A DNA stretch of 64,000 bases from Shimia sp. SK013 (GTDB lineage Bacteria > Pseudomonadota > Alphaproteobacteria > Rhodobacterales > Rhodobacteraceae). The stretch is from positions 98,356 through 162,355 of the forward strand of contig NZ_LAJH01000026.1 of NCBI RefSeq assembly GCF_001292625.1. Direction: 5' to 3'. The position numbers were made by a program, and so were the translations under genes. Shown piece after piece: positions 54,890 to 62,314 of the stretch (its first letter is position 1; each line of letters begins with the position of its first letter). The notes beneath the pieces were generated by a model that saw only the letters and a list, made by a program, of their open reading frames with translations, was not told where the DNA came from and ran no database searches.

Positions 54890-55560
54890 TTTATCTAGGC
54901 GATTCAGCGCTGCTCGCTTTCCAGGGAAATCGGTAGCAGCGTTTGTAATGGCCTCACAAAGGCATTACCGTCGACACTGCCCTCACGCCTTGCTGGATTT
55001 GATATATGCCGTCGACAGGGGTGTGAATTACCCGAATGTGAAAAGTCCCCGGAAGGACCCAAAGACAAATGCGAAGCCCCTAAATCCAAGCAATGTCCCG
55101 AACCGTTAACCCACCCCCCAAGGCAACCGGCGCAGGCCATGCCCCACAACCTCATCCACTCAACTGTCACCCCAATTCAAGGCTGAGCCCCCAAGCAAAG
55201 AGCATAGACGAACAGCCCCCAACCTGAGCGCACATCCTCGCTGGTTGCGTTGACCGCAGCTGTCCAGCACAGAAGAGCATTGTATGCTGGCGGGCTGCGA
55301 CCCGTTGAACCGCGCTTGGCGTTTACCCTGCACGCGGGATTTCAATTCCCTTGTAGTGATCTGTCAGAACAGCGAATGTCGTCCCACCAATACCGATTGG
55401 AATATGAACCGTGCGAAGAGACGGGCCAAAAAGCGTTCGTTTCAATCCAAAAAAATCCCGCATGAAATCCCGCATGGCGGTCTGGAGAAAAAACCTTCAC
55501 CCCCTTTCAACCTTCTGTAACAAAACATAAAATACTGAAAATCAAGTTCGGATTGACTCT
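54890..55560. other. Non-coding right end of the island
   Basis: These 671 bases contain no frame that I would support. They include C-rich stretches (about 55080-55210) and many short frames without ribosome sites. Near the right end lies the 12-bp repeat pair (55455-55478). The CTGAGCGCACATC at about 55224 recurs at about 55970 outside the island, a sign of shared repeat debris. The region looks like decayed island DNA. Confidence 0.45.
55455..55478. repeat. Right 12-bp tandem repeats, possible integrase arm sites
   Basis: ATCCCGCATGAA (55455-55466) and ATCCCGCATGGC (55467-55478) are direct repeats with the same 12-base period as the pair at 37030-37053, in the same orientation. They end 82 bases before the attR core. 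Confidence 0.6.
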
Positions 55561-55574
55561 CTTCGTCTCCGCCA
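55561..55574 (+). repeat. attR core, copy of the tRNA-Ser 3' end
   Basis: CTTCGTCTCCGCCA is an exact 14-base copy of 36917-36930. It is followed by TTATTATTTTTT, which would be the original T-rich flank of tRNA-Ser before insertion. The match does not extend convincingly to the left. Confidence 0.75.
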
Positions 55575-56134
55575 TTATTATTTTTTAATGCGCTGAAAAT
55601 GCGGGAAAATACTGGGTCCATGCCACCGACTTCCCCCATTCTTTCCCCCAATAGGTATCGAATCAAGCGTGCGCCTTGTTCGTTCGTATTCGTGCCGCTC
55701 ACCCACGCGCGAAAGAGACCTTCTTGCATTCGGCATTGCCATCACGCTTCCTTGCAGATTTGTCGATCGCCGATCTCGGCCCTTTGCGGACATTCGACTG
55801 ACGGAAATCTCAGTCGGCCGTCTTCCCGAAAGCAGCCATTGGTGCAGGATGCAGCATTTTGGGCCTACCGGATGACTGCTCTGCGGACAAAGCGTGATTT
55901 CGCTGCGGTTGCACCAACGGCTGCAATTACCATTTTCGTGCAGGACGCTGAATTCACCCACCCAACTGAGCGCACATCGCTTGATAAACGACGGCCGTAG
56001 CTACATTTGCCAAGTGGAGTGATGTCTGACGTCAGCGCTGACGTCAGACAGGGCTGGAAAAGCCCTGTCGCCCTCGAGCGAAAGGTGGCTTAAACGAGCA
56101 CCGGGGGCGGCACGAAAGCGTGACAGGTCCAAGT
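55575..56134. other. Intergenic debris right of the island
   Basis: These 560 bases lie between attR and the end of the LysR gene. They begin with a T run that could terminate the ancestral tRNA-Ser transcript. At 55885-55916 is a degenerate 32-bp repeat also found at 40661-40692. A perfect 28-bp palindrome and a second hairpin lie at 56023-56068. Frames on both strands have the composition of antisense or repeat debris, and I support no gene. Confidence 0.4.
56023..56068 (-). terminator. 28-bp perfect palindrome plus second hairpin after the LysR gene
   Basis: TGTCTGACGTCAGC (56023-56036) is followed directly by its exact complement GCTGACGTCAGACA (56037-56050). A second hairpin with arms CAGGGCT and AGCCCTG (56049-56067) follows at once. 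Both lie 70-110 bases after the LysR stop in its transcription direction. They could end or protect that transcript, but no T run follows, and the symmetric TGACGTCA cores could equally be a protein-binding site. Confidence 0.45.
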
Positions 56135-57049
56135 CTACGGCATTAGAAGATCTAAAAAGTCCTGTAAGATTGCAGACTGATTTCGATCTGTGCGCCAAAC
56201 TGCGCAGATTGGTGTGGAATAGCCAAAAACATCAGGCAGAATTTCGTAAAACTCATCCCGAATGAGATCTTGGCAATGGGACGGAAAGTAACCCAAGTAA
56301 ACACCGCTTCGAACAAGGGAAAGTACCGCTTCGGTCTGGTAGACCGTACTCCCAACCGGGAAAATTTGCTTTCTTTTGCGCAAACGCTCGCCTTCGAAAT
56401 ATCCACGATATACCAGCTTGTGCTTGCACACGTCCTTGTCCGACAACTCAACGCCGTTGAGCACATCGTCGACCAGTGGGTGATTGCCGCCGCAAAACAG
56501 CCCAACACGTTCATCATAAAGCGTTACGTAGTTGAGGCTGGGGTGGCGTTGGTAGTCGGGGACGATGCCGATATGTAATTTGCCATCAATGACTCCGCGC
56601 TCCACTTCATTTGGCGATCCCGTCATCATGTTGATCATCACATCGGGCGAAATGTCCTGAGACCGGCGAATGGCCCCAATGAGGGGGTTTTTCACATCGC
56701 TCATGGTGAAATCGATCATTCCGATCTCGATTTTCCCAACCATCTTGTTGCTGATGCTGGCAATGCGCGAGGTGAAGTCTTCGCTCTGTTTGAGGAACTC
56801 AACAATGAAATCATAGGCTTGCTGACCTTGTTGCGTCAGATAAAACCCACTGCGGCCGCGGTGGCACAGGCGCATGCCGAGCCTGACTTCAAGGTCCAAG
56901 ATTTGCCGCGATATGGTGGATCTTCCGACGCCCAATTCAGTCTGAGCCGCGGATAAGCCACCACATTCAATCACGGTTTTAAACACGCGCATCAGGCGCA
57001 AGTCCACATCATTGACGGTGCCGGAGAAAGCTTTTTTGCGTCGTGGCAT
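56135..57049 (-). CDS. LysR-family transcriptional regulator
   Basis: This is a 304-residue regulator with an N-terminal helix-turn-helix (LRLMRVFKTVIECGGLSAAQ, then GVGRSTISRQILDLEVRLGMRLCHR, about 17-61). The effector domain follows, with IEIGMIDFTMSD and LHIGIVPDYQRHP. The start at 57049 (MPRRKKAFSG) is chosen because the upstream 15 codons overlap the operator. It is divergent from the guanidinobutyrase-type gene, and a palindrome between them is the likely binding site. The effector is probably the substrate or product of that pathway. Confidence 0.9.
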   Translation of the reverse strand: MPRRKKAFSGTVNDVDLRLMRVFKTVIECGGLSAAQTELGVGRSTISRQILDLEVRLGMRLCHRGRSGFYLTQQGQQAYDFIVEFLKQSEDFTSRIASISNKMVGKIEIGMIDFTMSDVKNPLIGAIRRSQDISPDVMINMMTGSPNEVERGVIDGKLHIGIVPDYQRHPSLNYVTLYDERVGLFCGGNHPLVDDVLNGVELSDKDVCKHKLVYRGYFEGERLRKRKQIFPVGSTVYQTEAVLSLVRSGVYLGYFPSHCQDLIRDEFYEILPDVFGYSTPICAVWRTDRNQSAILQDFLDLLMP

Positions 57050-57074
57050 GCGTGAAAGTCCGTGATGATTTCGG

Positions 57075-57092
57075 GTTGCATAAATATGCAAC
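57075..57092. promoter_or_regulatory. Probable LysR-type operator
   Basis: GTTGCATA (57075-57082) and TATGCAAC (57085-57092) are perfect 8-base inverted repeats around AA, 26 bases upstream of the LysR start and 75 bases before the divergent ureohydrolase start. Position and symmetry fit an autoregulatory LysR site controlling both genes. Confidence 0.65.
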
Positions 57093-57166
57093 AAAACTTC
57101 CGAATGTACAAATTTATCTCACCAATCCGGTGCGCTATTTACGAGGCACTAGTGAAAGGAATTTCA

Positions 57167-58219
57167 ATGACTTGGTCGGCAGAAAAACGGGCGCAATTGC
57201 TGAAAAAATTTGGGGGCGGAACCGGCGGCGATTTGCATGATCCAAAAGGGCGGAGGATAGCGGAGAAAATCTTTTCCGAAGGGGGGCGCCGCCCTGCGCC
57301 TTATGCTGGCATCCCGACGTTACTGGATGCGCCTCTTATTCCCTTCGACGGTGGCGCGGATATTTCCACTTTGGATGTGGCGCTATACGGTGTGCCAATG
57401 GACCTTGGGGTGACCAATCGCAACGGGTCGCGTTTTGGGCCGCGCGCCTTGCGTGCAATCGAGCGTGTTGGCCCCTACAACGATGCATTGGAATGTGCCC
57501 CGCTGCATGAAATGGTGGTTGCCGATATTGGCGATGTGCCGATGCAAAGCCGCTTTGATCTGACCCAAAGCCATGCCGATATTGAAGGCTTCGTATCCAA
57601 AATTGTTGCCCAAGATGTGATCCCGCTTGCCGTTGGCGGCGATCACTCGATCAGCCATCCGATCTTGAAAGCGGTCGCAAAGAACGGGCCAGTTGGCATG
57701 ATCCATATCGACGCGCATTGCGACACGGGAGGCTCCTATGAGGGTGAGAAATTCCACCACGGTGGGCCCTTTCGCAATGCGGTCCTTGAAGGGGTTCTCG
57801 ACCCCGAGCGCACCATCCAGATCGGCATCCGCGGCGCGGCCAAATACATCTGGGAGTTTTCCGAGATGTCGGGAATGACGGTCATTGAGGCGGCGCGCAT
57901 CACTGATGCAAATCTGCCCGATATTATCGCGAAAGCGCGCGAGGTCATCGGTGACGGGCCGACGTATTTTTCCTTCGACATTGATAGCCTCGACCCAGCA
58001 TATGCCCCCGGAACGGGTACGCCGGAAGTCGGCGGCCTGACCACGCGCGAGGCATTTAAACTGATCCGTGGAATGAAAGGTGCAAACCTCGTGGGCGGAG
58101 ATGTCGTCGAAGTGGCACCGGCCTATGACCCGACAACCAACACCGCTCAAAACGGCGCGCAGATGCTGTTCGAGATCCTAAGTCTGATGCAATTTTCGCC
58201 CTCCATAACTTCCAAATAA
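57167..58219 (+). CDS. Ureohydrolase (agmatinase/guanidinobutyrase/guanidinopropionase type)
   Basis: This is a 350-residue ureohydrolase with a ~65-residue N-terminal extension, like the guanidino-acid hydrolases GbuA and GpuA. The metal ligands are all present: His160 (VGGDHSISHP), Asp182, His184 and Asp186 (IDAHCDTGGS), and Asp271 and Asp273 (SFDIDSLDP). KFHHGGPFRNAV is also typical of this group. The start at 57167 has AAGGA 5 bases upstream. It leads a three-gene unit with RidA and an ornithine-cyclodeaminase-like gene. If the substrate is arginine-like, the product would be an ornithine-like amino acid. Confidence 0.9.
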   Translation: MTWSAEKRAQLLKKFGGGTGGDLHDPKGRRIAEKIFSEGGRRPAPYAGIPTLLDAPLIPFDGGADISTLDVALYGVPMDLGVTNRNGSRFGPRALRAIERVGPYNDALECAPLHEMVVADIGDVPMQSRFDLTQSHADIEGFVSKIVAQDVIPLAVGGDHSISHPILKAVAKNGPVGMIHIDAHCDTGGSYEGEKFHHGGPFRNAVLEGVLDPERTIQIGIRGAAKYIWEFSEMSGMTVIEAARITDANLPDIIAKAREVIGDGPTYFSFDIDSLDPAYAPGTGTPEVGGLTTREAFKLIRGMKGANLVGGDVVEVAPAYDPTTNTAQNGAQMLFEILSLMQFSPSITSK

Positions 58220-58231
58220 GGACAAGACCCT

Positions 58232-58576
58232 ATGACAATCCAGCGCTCCGAACTTGATAGCCGCATGAGCCAAACCGTCGTTCACGGCGACACTATCTAC
58301 TTGGCCGGACAGATCGGCAAAGGGGCAGATGTCACGGCGCAAACCAAAACCATGCTCTCCGAAGTTGACCGCTTGTTGGTGGACGCGGGCAGTGACAAAT
58401 CAAAGATCCTAAGCGCCACGATATGGCTCGCGAATATTGATACCATTGGTGAGATGAATGCGGTTTGGGATGCGTGGATTGATCCCGCGAACCCGCCTGC
58501 CCGCGCGTGTGTTGAGTCTCGCATGGCCACACCGGACTATCTGGTTGAGGTCATGATCACAGCTGCGAAATCGTAG
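58232..58576 (+). CDS. RidA-family protein
   Basis: This is a 114-residue member of the RidA/YjgF family. The start RSELDSRMSQTVVHGDTIYLAGQIG, the middle SKILSATIWLANID and the C-terminal arginine motif PARACVESRMATPDYLVEV are diagnostic; the Arg of ARACVES is the substrate-binding residue of true imine deaminases. RidA hydrolyses reactive enamine/imine intermediates. It lies 12 bases after the ureohydrolase gene and 1 base before the cyclodeaminase gene, so it probably handles the imine made by that enzyme. Confidence 0.92.
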   Translation: MTIQRSELDSRMSQTVVHGDTIYLAGQIGKGADVTAQTKTMLSEVDRLLVDAGSDKSKILSATIWLANIDTIGEMNAVWDAWIDPANPPARACVESRMATPDYLVEVMITAAKS

Positions 58577-58577
58577 C

Positions 58578-59528
58578 ATGACGCAAGTTTTTAGTGCTGA
58601 GAAAACGCGGGAGGGGCTGCAATGGCCTCTTCTTGTCGGTGGGCTGGACGCGATGTTCAAATCGGGTTGTGTGATGCCATTGCGTCACCATCATGAGGTT
58701 GAGGTTCCCGGTGAGGATAGCGGTACATTGTTGCTGATGCCTGCTTGGACGCCTGGGAACTACATCGGCGTCAAAATGGTCAATGTTATTCCGGGAAATT
58801 CAGCGCGTTCGCTCCCTGCGATCTCGGGTGCCTATCTCCTGTCGTCTGGTGCAACAGGCGCTTTGCTGGCCGTGATTGACGGTGCTGAACTGACCGCGCG
58901 CCGTACGGCCGCGGCCTCCGCGCTTGCTGCGCGATATTTGGCACGCGCGGACGCAAGCCATCTTCTGGTTGTGGGCGCGGGGAAACTGGCGCTGAACGTT
59001 ATTGAGGCGCATGCATCTGTGCGTCCGATAACTTCGGTCACCATCTGGGCACGTCGCATCGAACAAGCCGAAGAGGTGGTGAGATGTGCTCGGGCATTGG
59101 GCTTTGATGCGAAATCAGCGTCTGATTTGGAACCGGAGGCCAAACGGGCCGACATCATCAGTTGTTGCACTTTGTCGCGTATGCCATTGATTGAAGGCGC
59201 TTGGCTCAAACCCGGCACTCATGTCGATCTTATCGGCGCGTTCAAACCCGACATGCGCGAGACCGACAGTGCAGTCATTGCCAAATCTTCGGTGTTTGCG
59301 GACACGCGCGAAGGCGTTTTGTCTGAGGGCGGCGACATCGTTCAAGCCGTGCGCGAAGGCGCATTTAAGGCGTCGGACATTCAAGCGGATTTGTATGATT
59401 TGGCACGTGGTGAGCATGCAGGACGCAGCTGCGACACGGAGATCACGGTATTCAAATCTGTCGGCGCCGCCCTAGAAGATCTGGCTGCGGCGATCCTCAC
59501 CTATGAAGCCGCCGCAACGTTTGACTAA
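58578..59528 (+). CDS. Ornithine cyclodeaminase/mu-crystallin-family protein
   Basis: This is a 316-residue NAD-dependent enzyme. The family signature GNYIGVKMVNVIPGN carries the substrate-binding lysine, followed by DGAELTARRTAAASALAARYL and the NAD-binding LVVGAGKLALNVIEAH (about 134-149). HVDLIGAFKPDMRE holds the catalytic Asp in the loop typical of this family. It deaminates ornithine to proline or reduces ketimines. It follows RidA by one base. Its stop overlaps the stop of the convergent ABC ATPase gene. Confidence 0.88.
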   Translation: MTQVFSAEKTREGLQWPLLVGGLDAMFKSGCVMPLRHHHEVEVPGEDSGTLLLMPAWTPGNYIGVKMVNVIPGNSARSLPAISGAYLLSSGATGALLAVIDGAELTARRTAAASALAARYLARADASHLLVVGAGKLALNVIEAHASVRPITSVTIWARRIEQAEEVVRCARALGFDAKSASDLEPEAKRADIISCCTLSRMPLIEGAWLKPGTHVDLIGAFKPDMRETDSAVIAKSSVFADTREGVLSEGGDIVQAVREGAFKASDIQADLYDLARGEHAGRSCDTEITVFKSVGAALEDLAAAILTYEAAATFD

Positions 59529-60580
59529 ACCGCTTTAAACAAGGAGACCTGCGCGGGGTCGAATGTCAGCGCCACTTTGGAGCCGATATCAAGGCCCTGC
59601 GCTTCTGCGCTGGAGCGGCGAACGCGCAGGTCTTTCCCTTGTATTGCCACGACAAATTCGGTGGCTGCACCCAGATCACGCATGAAGGAAATCTCTCCGA
59701 CGCAGGTTTTTCCGTTGGATAAAACTGGTGTCAGGCCCACATGTTCTGCGCGCACCGCGGCCAGTATATTGTCGCCGTCTTGATGGGGTGTCGCGCTTTG
59801 GACTGGGGTGCCGAACAGATCCACCGCGCCACCTTTTATAGCACCTACGTCGATCAGGTTCGCTGCGCCAAGGAAGTCCGCTACGAAGCTGTCGGCAGGG
59901 TCATTATAGATCTGCGTCGGTGGTGCCGACTGGCGAATTGCACCGTCTTTGAGCACCACCAGTTCGTCCGCCAGCATCATCGCTTCGTGCTGATCATGGG
60001 TCACCAAAACCGTCGTCACACCGAATTTTTGCTGCAATTGGCGCAACTCGATCTGCATGTTGTCGCGCAGTTGGGCGTCCAAGGCGGACAACGGCTCGTC
60101 GAGCAAGAACAACGGCGGCTGGATCGCCAAGGCGCGGGCAATCGCCACCCGTTGACGTTGCCCGCCCGACAGGGCCGACACCGGACGATCCGCGATATGC
60201 GGCAGCTGGATCACCTCCAAAAGCTCCTCCACCCGGTCACGTTGGGCGGCGCCTTTGATGCCACGTAGCTTCAACCCGTAGCCAATGTTGCGCGCCACAC
60301 TCATATGGGGGAATAAGGCCAATGATTGAAACACCATGCCAAAGCCGCGCTTGTGTGGCGGCTGGTTTGAAATGTCGTTTCCATCAAGGATCAAGCTGCC
60401 TTTGCTGGCGGCCTCGAACCCTGCGATGATGCGCAACAATGTGGTCTTGCCACAGCCCGATGGCCCCAACAGGCACACAAATGAGCCGCGTTCAATTTTG
60501 AGATCGATATCACGCAAAGCATCGACCGTATCAAACCGCTTCGACACATTATTGATGTGGAGGTGAGTGTCAGACGTCAT
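59525..60580 (-). CDS. ABC importer ATP-binding protein (PotA type), second system
   Basis: This is a 351-residue ATPase. Walker A is LLGPSGCGKTTLLRII, the signature is SALSGGQRQRVAIARA, Walker B is PLFLLDEPLSALD and the switch His is in VLVTHDQHEA. The C-terminal TOBE domain runs from about 240 to the end. It is the last gene of a leftward four-gene operon (62289-... with the binding protein first), although it is encoded at the distal end, unlike the island importer where the ATPase gene comes second. Its stop overlaps that of the cyclodeaminase gene on the other strand. Confidence 0.93.
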   Translation of the reverse strand: MTSDTHLHINNVSKRFDTVDALRDIDLKIERGSFVCLLGPSGCGKTTLLRIIAGFEAASKGSLILDGNDISNQPPHKRGFGMVFQSLALFPHMSVARNIGYGLKLRGIKGAAQRDRVEELLEVIQLPHIADRPVSALSGGQRQRVAIARALAIQPPLFLLDEPLSALDAQLRDNMQIELRQLQQKFGVTTVLVTHDQHEAMMLADELVVLKDGAIRQSAPPTQIYNDPADSFVADFLGAANLIDVGAIKGGAVDLFGTPVQSATPHQDGDNILAAVRAEHVGLTPVLSNGKTCVGEISFMRDLGAATEFVVAIQGKDLRVRRSSAEAQGLDIGSKVALTFDPAQVSLFKAV

Positions 60581-60593
60581 GTCTATGACCTTT

Positions 60594-61436
60594 CTAAAAG
60601 AGGCTCGCTCGACCGGCGATCAGCTTGTCAACAAGCACGATCAGCACCACATCGGCGACAATGATGAACACGGACAAGGCCAGTGTTGAGGGGTCCAGAG
60701 AGGACGCAGTGCGGCTGTACATCCAGATCGGCAATGTGCTGACATCGACGGTGTACATAAAGAACGTGATGGTGAATTCGTTGAAGCTGATGATCAGCGC
60801 AAAGATTAGGCCAGCGAGGATACCCGCCTTCATCAAGGGAATGACCACATCCCAGATCGCGCGCAATGGCGATGCGCCAAGTGATACGGCGGCTTCCTCG
60901 AGTTCGATGCTGATGCCGCTCATGGCACTCAAGCAATTGCGCAGCACAAACGGGAGCACCAAGGCCACATGCGGGATCACAATCCGCCAAATGCCGAGCT
61001 CAAGGCGCAAGCTTTCCGCGACCAACAAAAACGCAATCCCGAGGATCACCAGCGGAAAGACGAGCGGTAGCGTAAACAACAGCTCCATCCCGCCCCGAAT
61101 GCGCCGATCGCCCCGTGCCAAAACATAGGCCAAAGGTATACAAACACCCGTCGAAATGGCCATAACGATGACCGCAACCAGCAGGCTTGTCACTGTGGAT
61201 CCCACCACCGATTGGGCGCTGTTGGCGTCCTCGGACGTGAACAGCGCAATGACTTCACTGTACCAGAGCAACGACAGCGCTTCGGGTGGGAAGCCTGTGT
61301 TGTCTGCCGCGGAGAACGACATGATTGTCACCACGATGACGGGCAGCGAAGAGATCAGGATCCCACAGGTTGCCAGCAACAAGATGACGAAGCGATAGGA
61401 GCCGCCCCCTTCGGTGGGGAGAAGATCAACGCGCAT
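60594..61436 (-). CDS. ABC importer permease (PotC type), second system
   Basis: This is a 280-residue inner-membrane permease with about six spans (first at 16-40, FVILLLATCGILISSLPVIV). The EAA loop is EEAAVSLGASPLRAIWDVVIP, about residues 181-201. FPPEALSLLWYSEVI after the first span is typical of PotC. The start overlaps the stop of the PotB-type gene by 11 bases. It is followed after 13 bases by the ATPase gene. Confidence 0.9.
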   Translation of the reverse strand: MRVDLLPTEGGGSYRFVILLLATCGILISSLPVIVVTIMSFSAADNTGFPPEALSLLWYSEVIALFTSEDANSAQSVVGSTVTSLLVAVIVMAISTGVCIPLAYVLARGDRRIRGGMELLFTLPLVFPLVILGIAFLLVAESLRLELGIWRIVIPHVALVLPFVLRNCLSAMSGISIELEEAAVSLGASPLRAIWDVVIPLMKAGILAGLIFALIISFNEFTITFFMYTVDVSTLPIWMYSRTASSLDPSTLALSVFIIVADVVLIVLVDKLIAGRASLF

Positions 61437-62289
61437 TTTGGCGCTCCACTTTTTCAGATGCCAGGCGTGTCAGCCAGGCTGCAAAGAGCATGACAAACAT
61501 GGTGACAAAGATCAGGATCATGCCCGCAGCTGCGGCACCAGACCAGTTAAACAGGGGTGAAATCATATCTCGAATGGCAATGCCCATCATCTGCACACGG
61601 CGACCGCCGAGCAGCAATGGAATTGCGAAGGCGCTGGCGTTGAAGGCAAATACGATAGAGGCCGCACCAAACAGCCCAGGCCGCAGCAACGGCACGGTCA
61701 CGTCAAAGAAGATCCGCCAATGCGAAGCGCCCAGAGAGCTTGCCGCCTCGAGGTGTTCGCGAGAGATACCGCGCACCGCGCTGACAATTGGAAAGACCGC
61801 CAAGGGGAGAGAGGTTTGCACCAGCCCCAGCAAAACGCCGGTCTCATTGAAGAGTAAAAAGATAGGGCGCTCAATGATGCCAAAACTGCGCAGGGTGGAA
61901 TTCAACACGCCGCTTGGGCCGAGCAGCAATATCCAGCCATAGGCTTGAACGAGAAGGTTCAGGATCAGCGGCAGCAAAATGACAATGGTCAGCGTGCGGC
62001 GGGCGAAAGCGCTGCGCAGGCTGATCAGCAAAAACGCCAGCGGCACGGCCATCAACATGGCAAGCACAGTGGCGATAAAGGCAAGTCGCAGTGTCAGCCA
62101 GACCGAGCGGCCGAAAAATGGCGTCATCAGGTCCACATAGGGCTGTATCGAAAAGCCGTCGATGCGCGATTGCTCCCCCGAAATCGAAAATCGGAAAATG
62201 TATAGGCACGCCCCGAGAAAAGGGAGTATCGCGATAAGCGCTGGCAAAGAATATGCCAGCGCCTTGGGTTTGGTAAGTTGAAGGCTCAC
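61426..62289 (-). CDS. ABC importer permease (PotB type), second system
   Basis: This is a 287-residue permease with about six spans (first LAYSLPALIAILPFLGACLYIF). The EAA loop is LEAASSLGASHWRIFFDVTVP, about residues 180-200. I take the GTG at 62289 as the start, with AGGA 9 bases upstream and 25 bases after the binding-protein stop. The frame is open 31 codons further, but that extension overlaps the binding-protein gene and has no membrane character. An ATG is not available at the proper place. Confidence 0.85.
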   Translation of the reverse strand: MSLQLTKPKALAYSLPALIAILPFLGACLYIFRFSISGEQSRIDGFSIQPYVDLMTPFFGRSVWLTLRLAFIATVLAMLMAVPLAFLLISLRSAFARRTLTIVILLPLILNLLVQAYGWILLLGPSGVLNSTLRSFGIIERPIFLLFNETGVLLGLVQTSLPLAVFPIVSAVRGISREHLEAASSLGASHWRIFFDVTVPLLRPGLFGAASIVFAFNASAFAIPLLLGGRRVQMMGIAIRDMISPLFNWSGAAAAGMILIFVTMFVMLFAAWLTRLASEKVERQNAR

Positions 62290-62314
62290 TGAGGAACGTC
62301 CTGACTTAGGCGGA

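Larger units (their letters stand above)
36917..55574. mobile_element. Integrated genomic island at tRNA-Ser with catabolic cargo
   Basis: The boundaries are the 14-bp direct repeat at the tRNA-Ser 3' end and at 55561-55574. The left end carries a tyrosine integrase and a D5/P4-type primase-helicase, so the element resembles a P4-like satellite or integrative plasmid-like island. No capsid, relaxase or conjugation genes are visible. The cargo is an eight-gene catabolic operon, an IclR regulator and a polyamine-type ABC importer (40745-52902). The right part is decayed (IS5 remnant, beheaded dihydrolipoamide dehydrogenase, non-coding debris), so present mobility is uncertain. Confidence 0.78.

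Noticed and set aside
55284..55520. 78-codon frame at the right end of the island
   Set aside because: It includes the 12-bp arm-like repeats, has no ribosome site and no recognisable domain.
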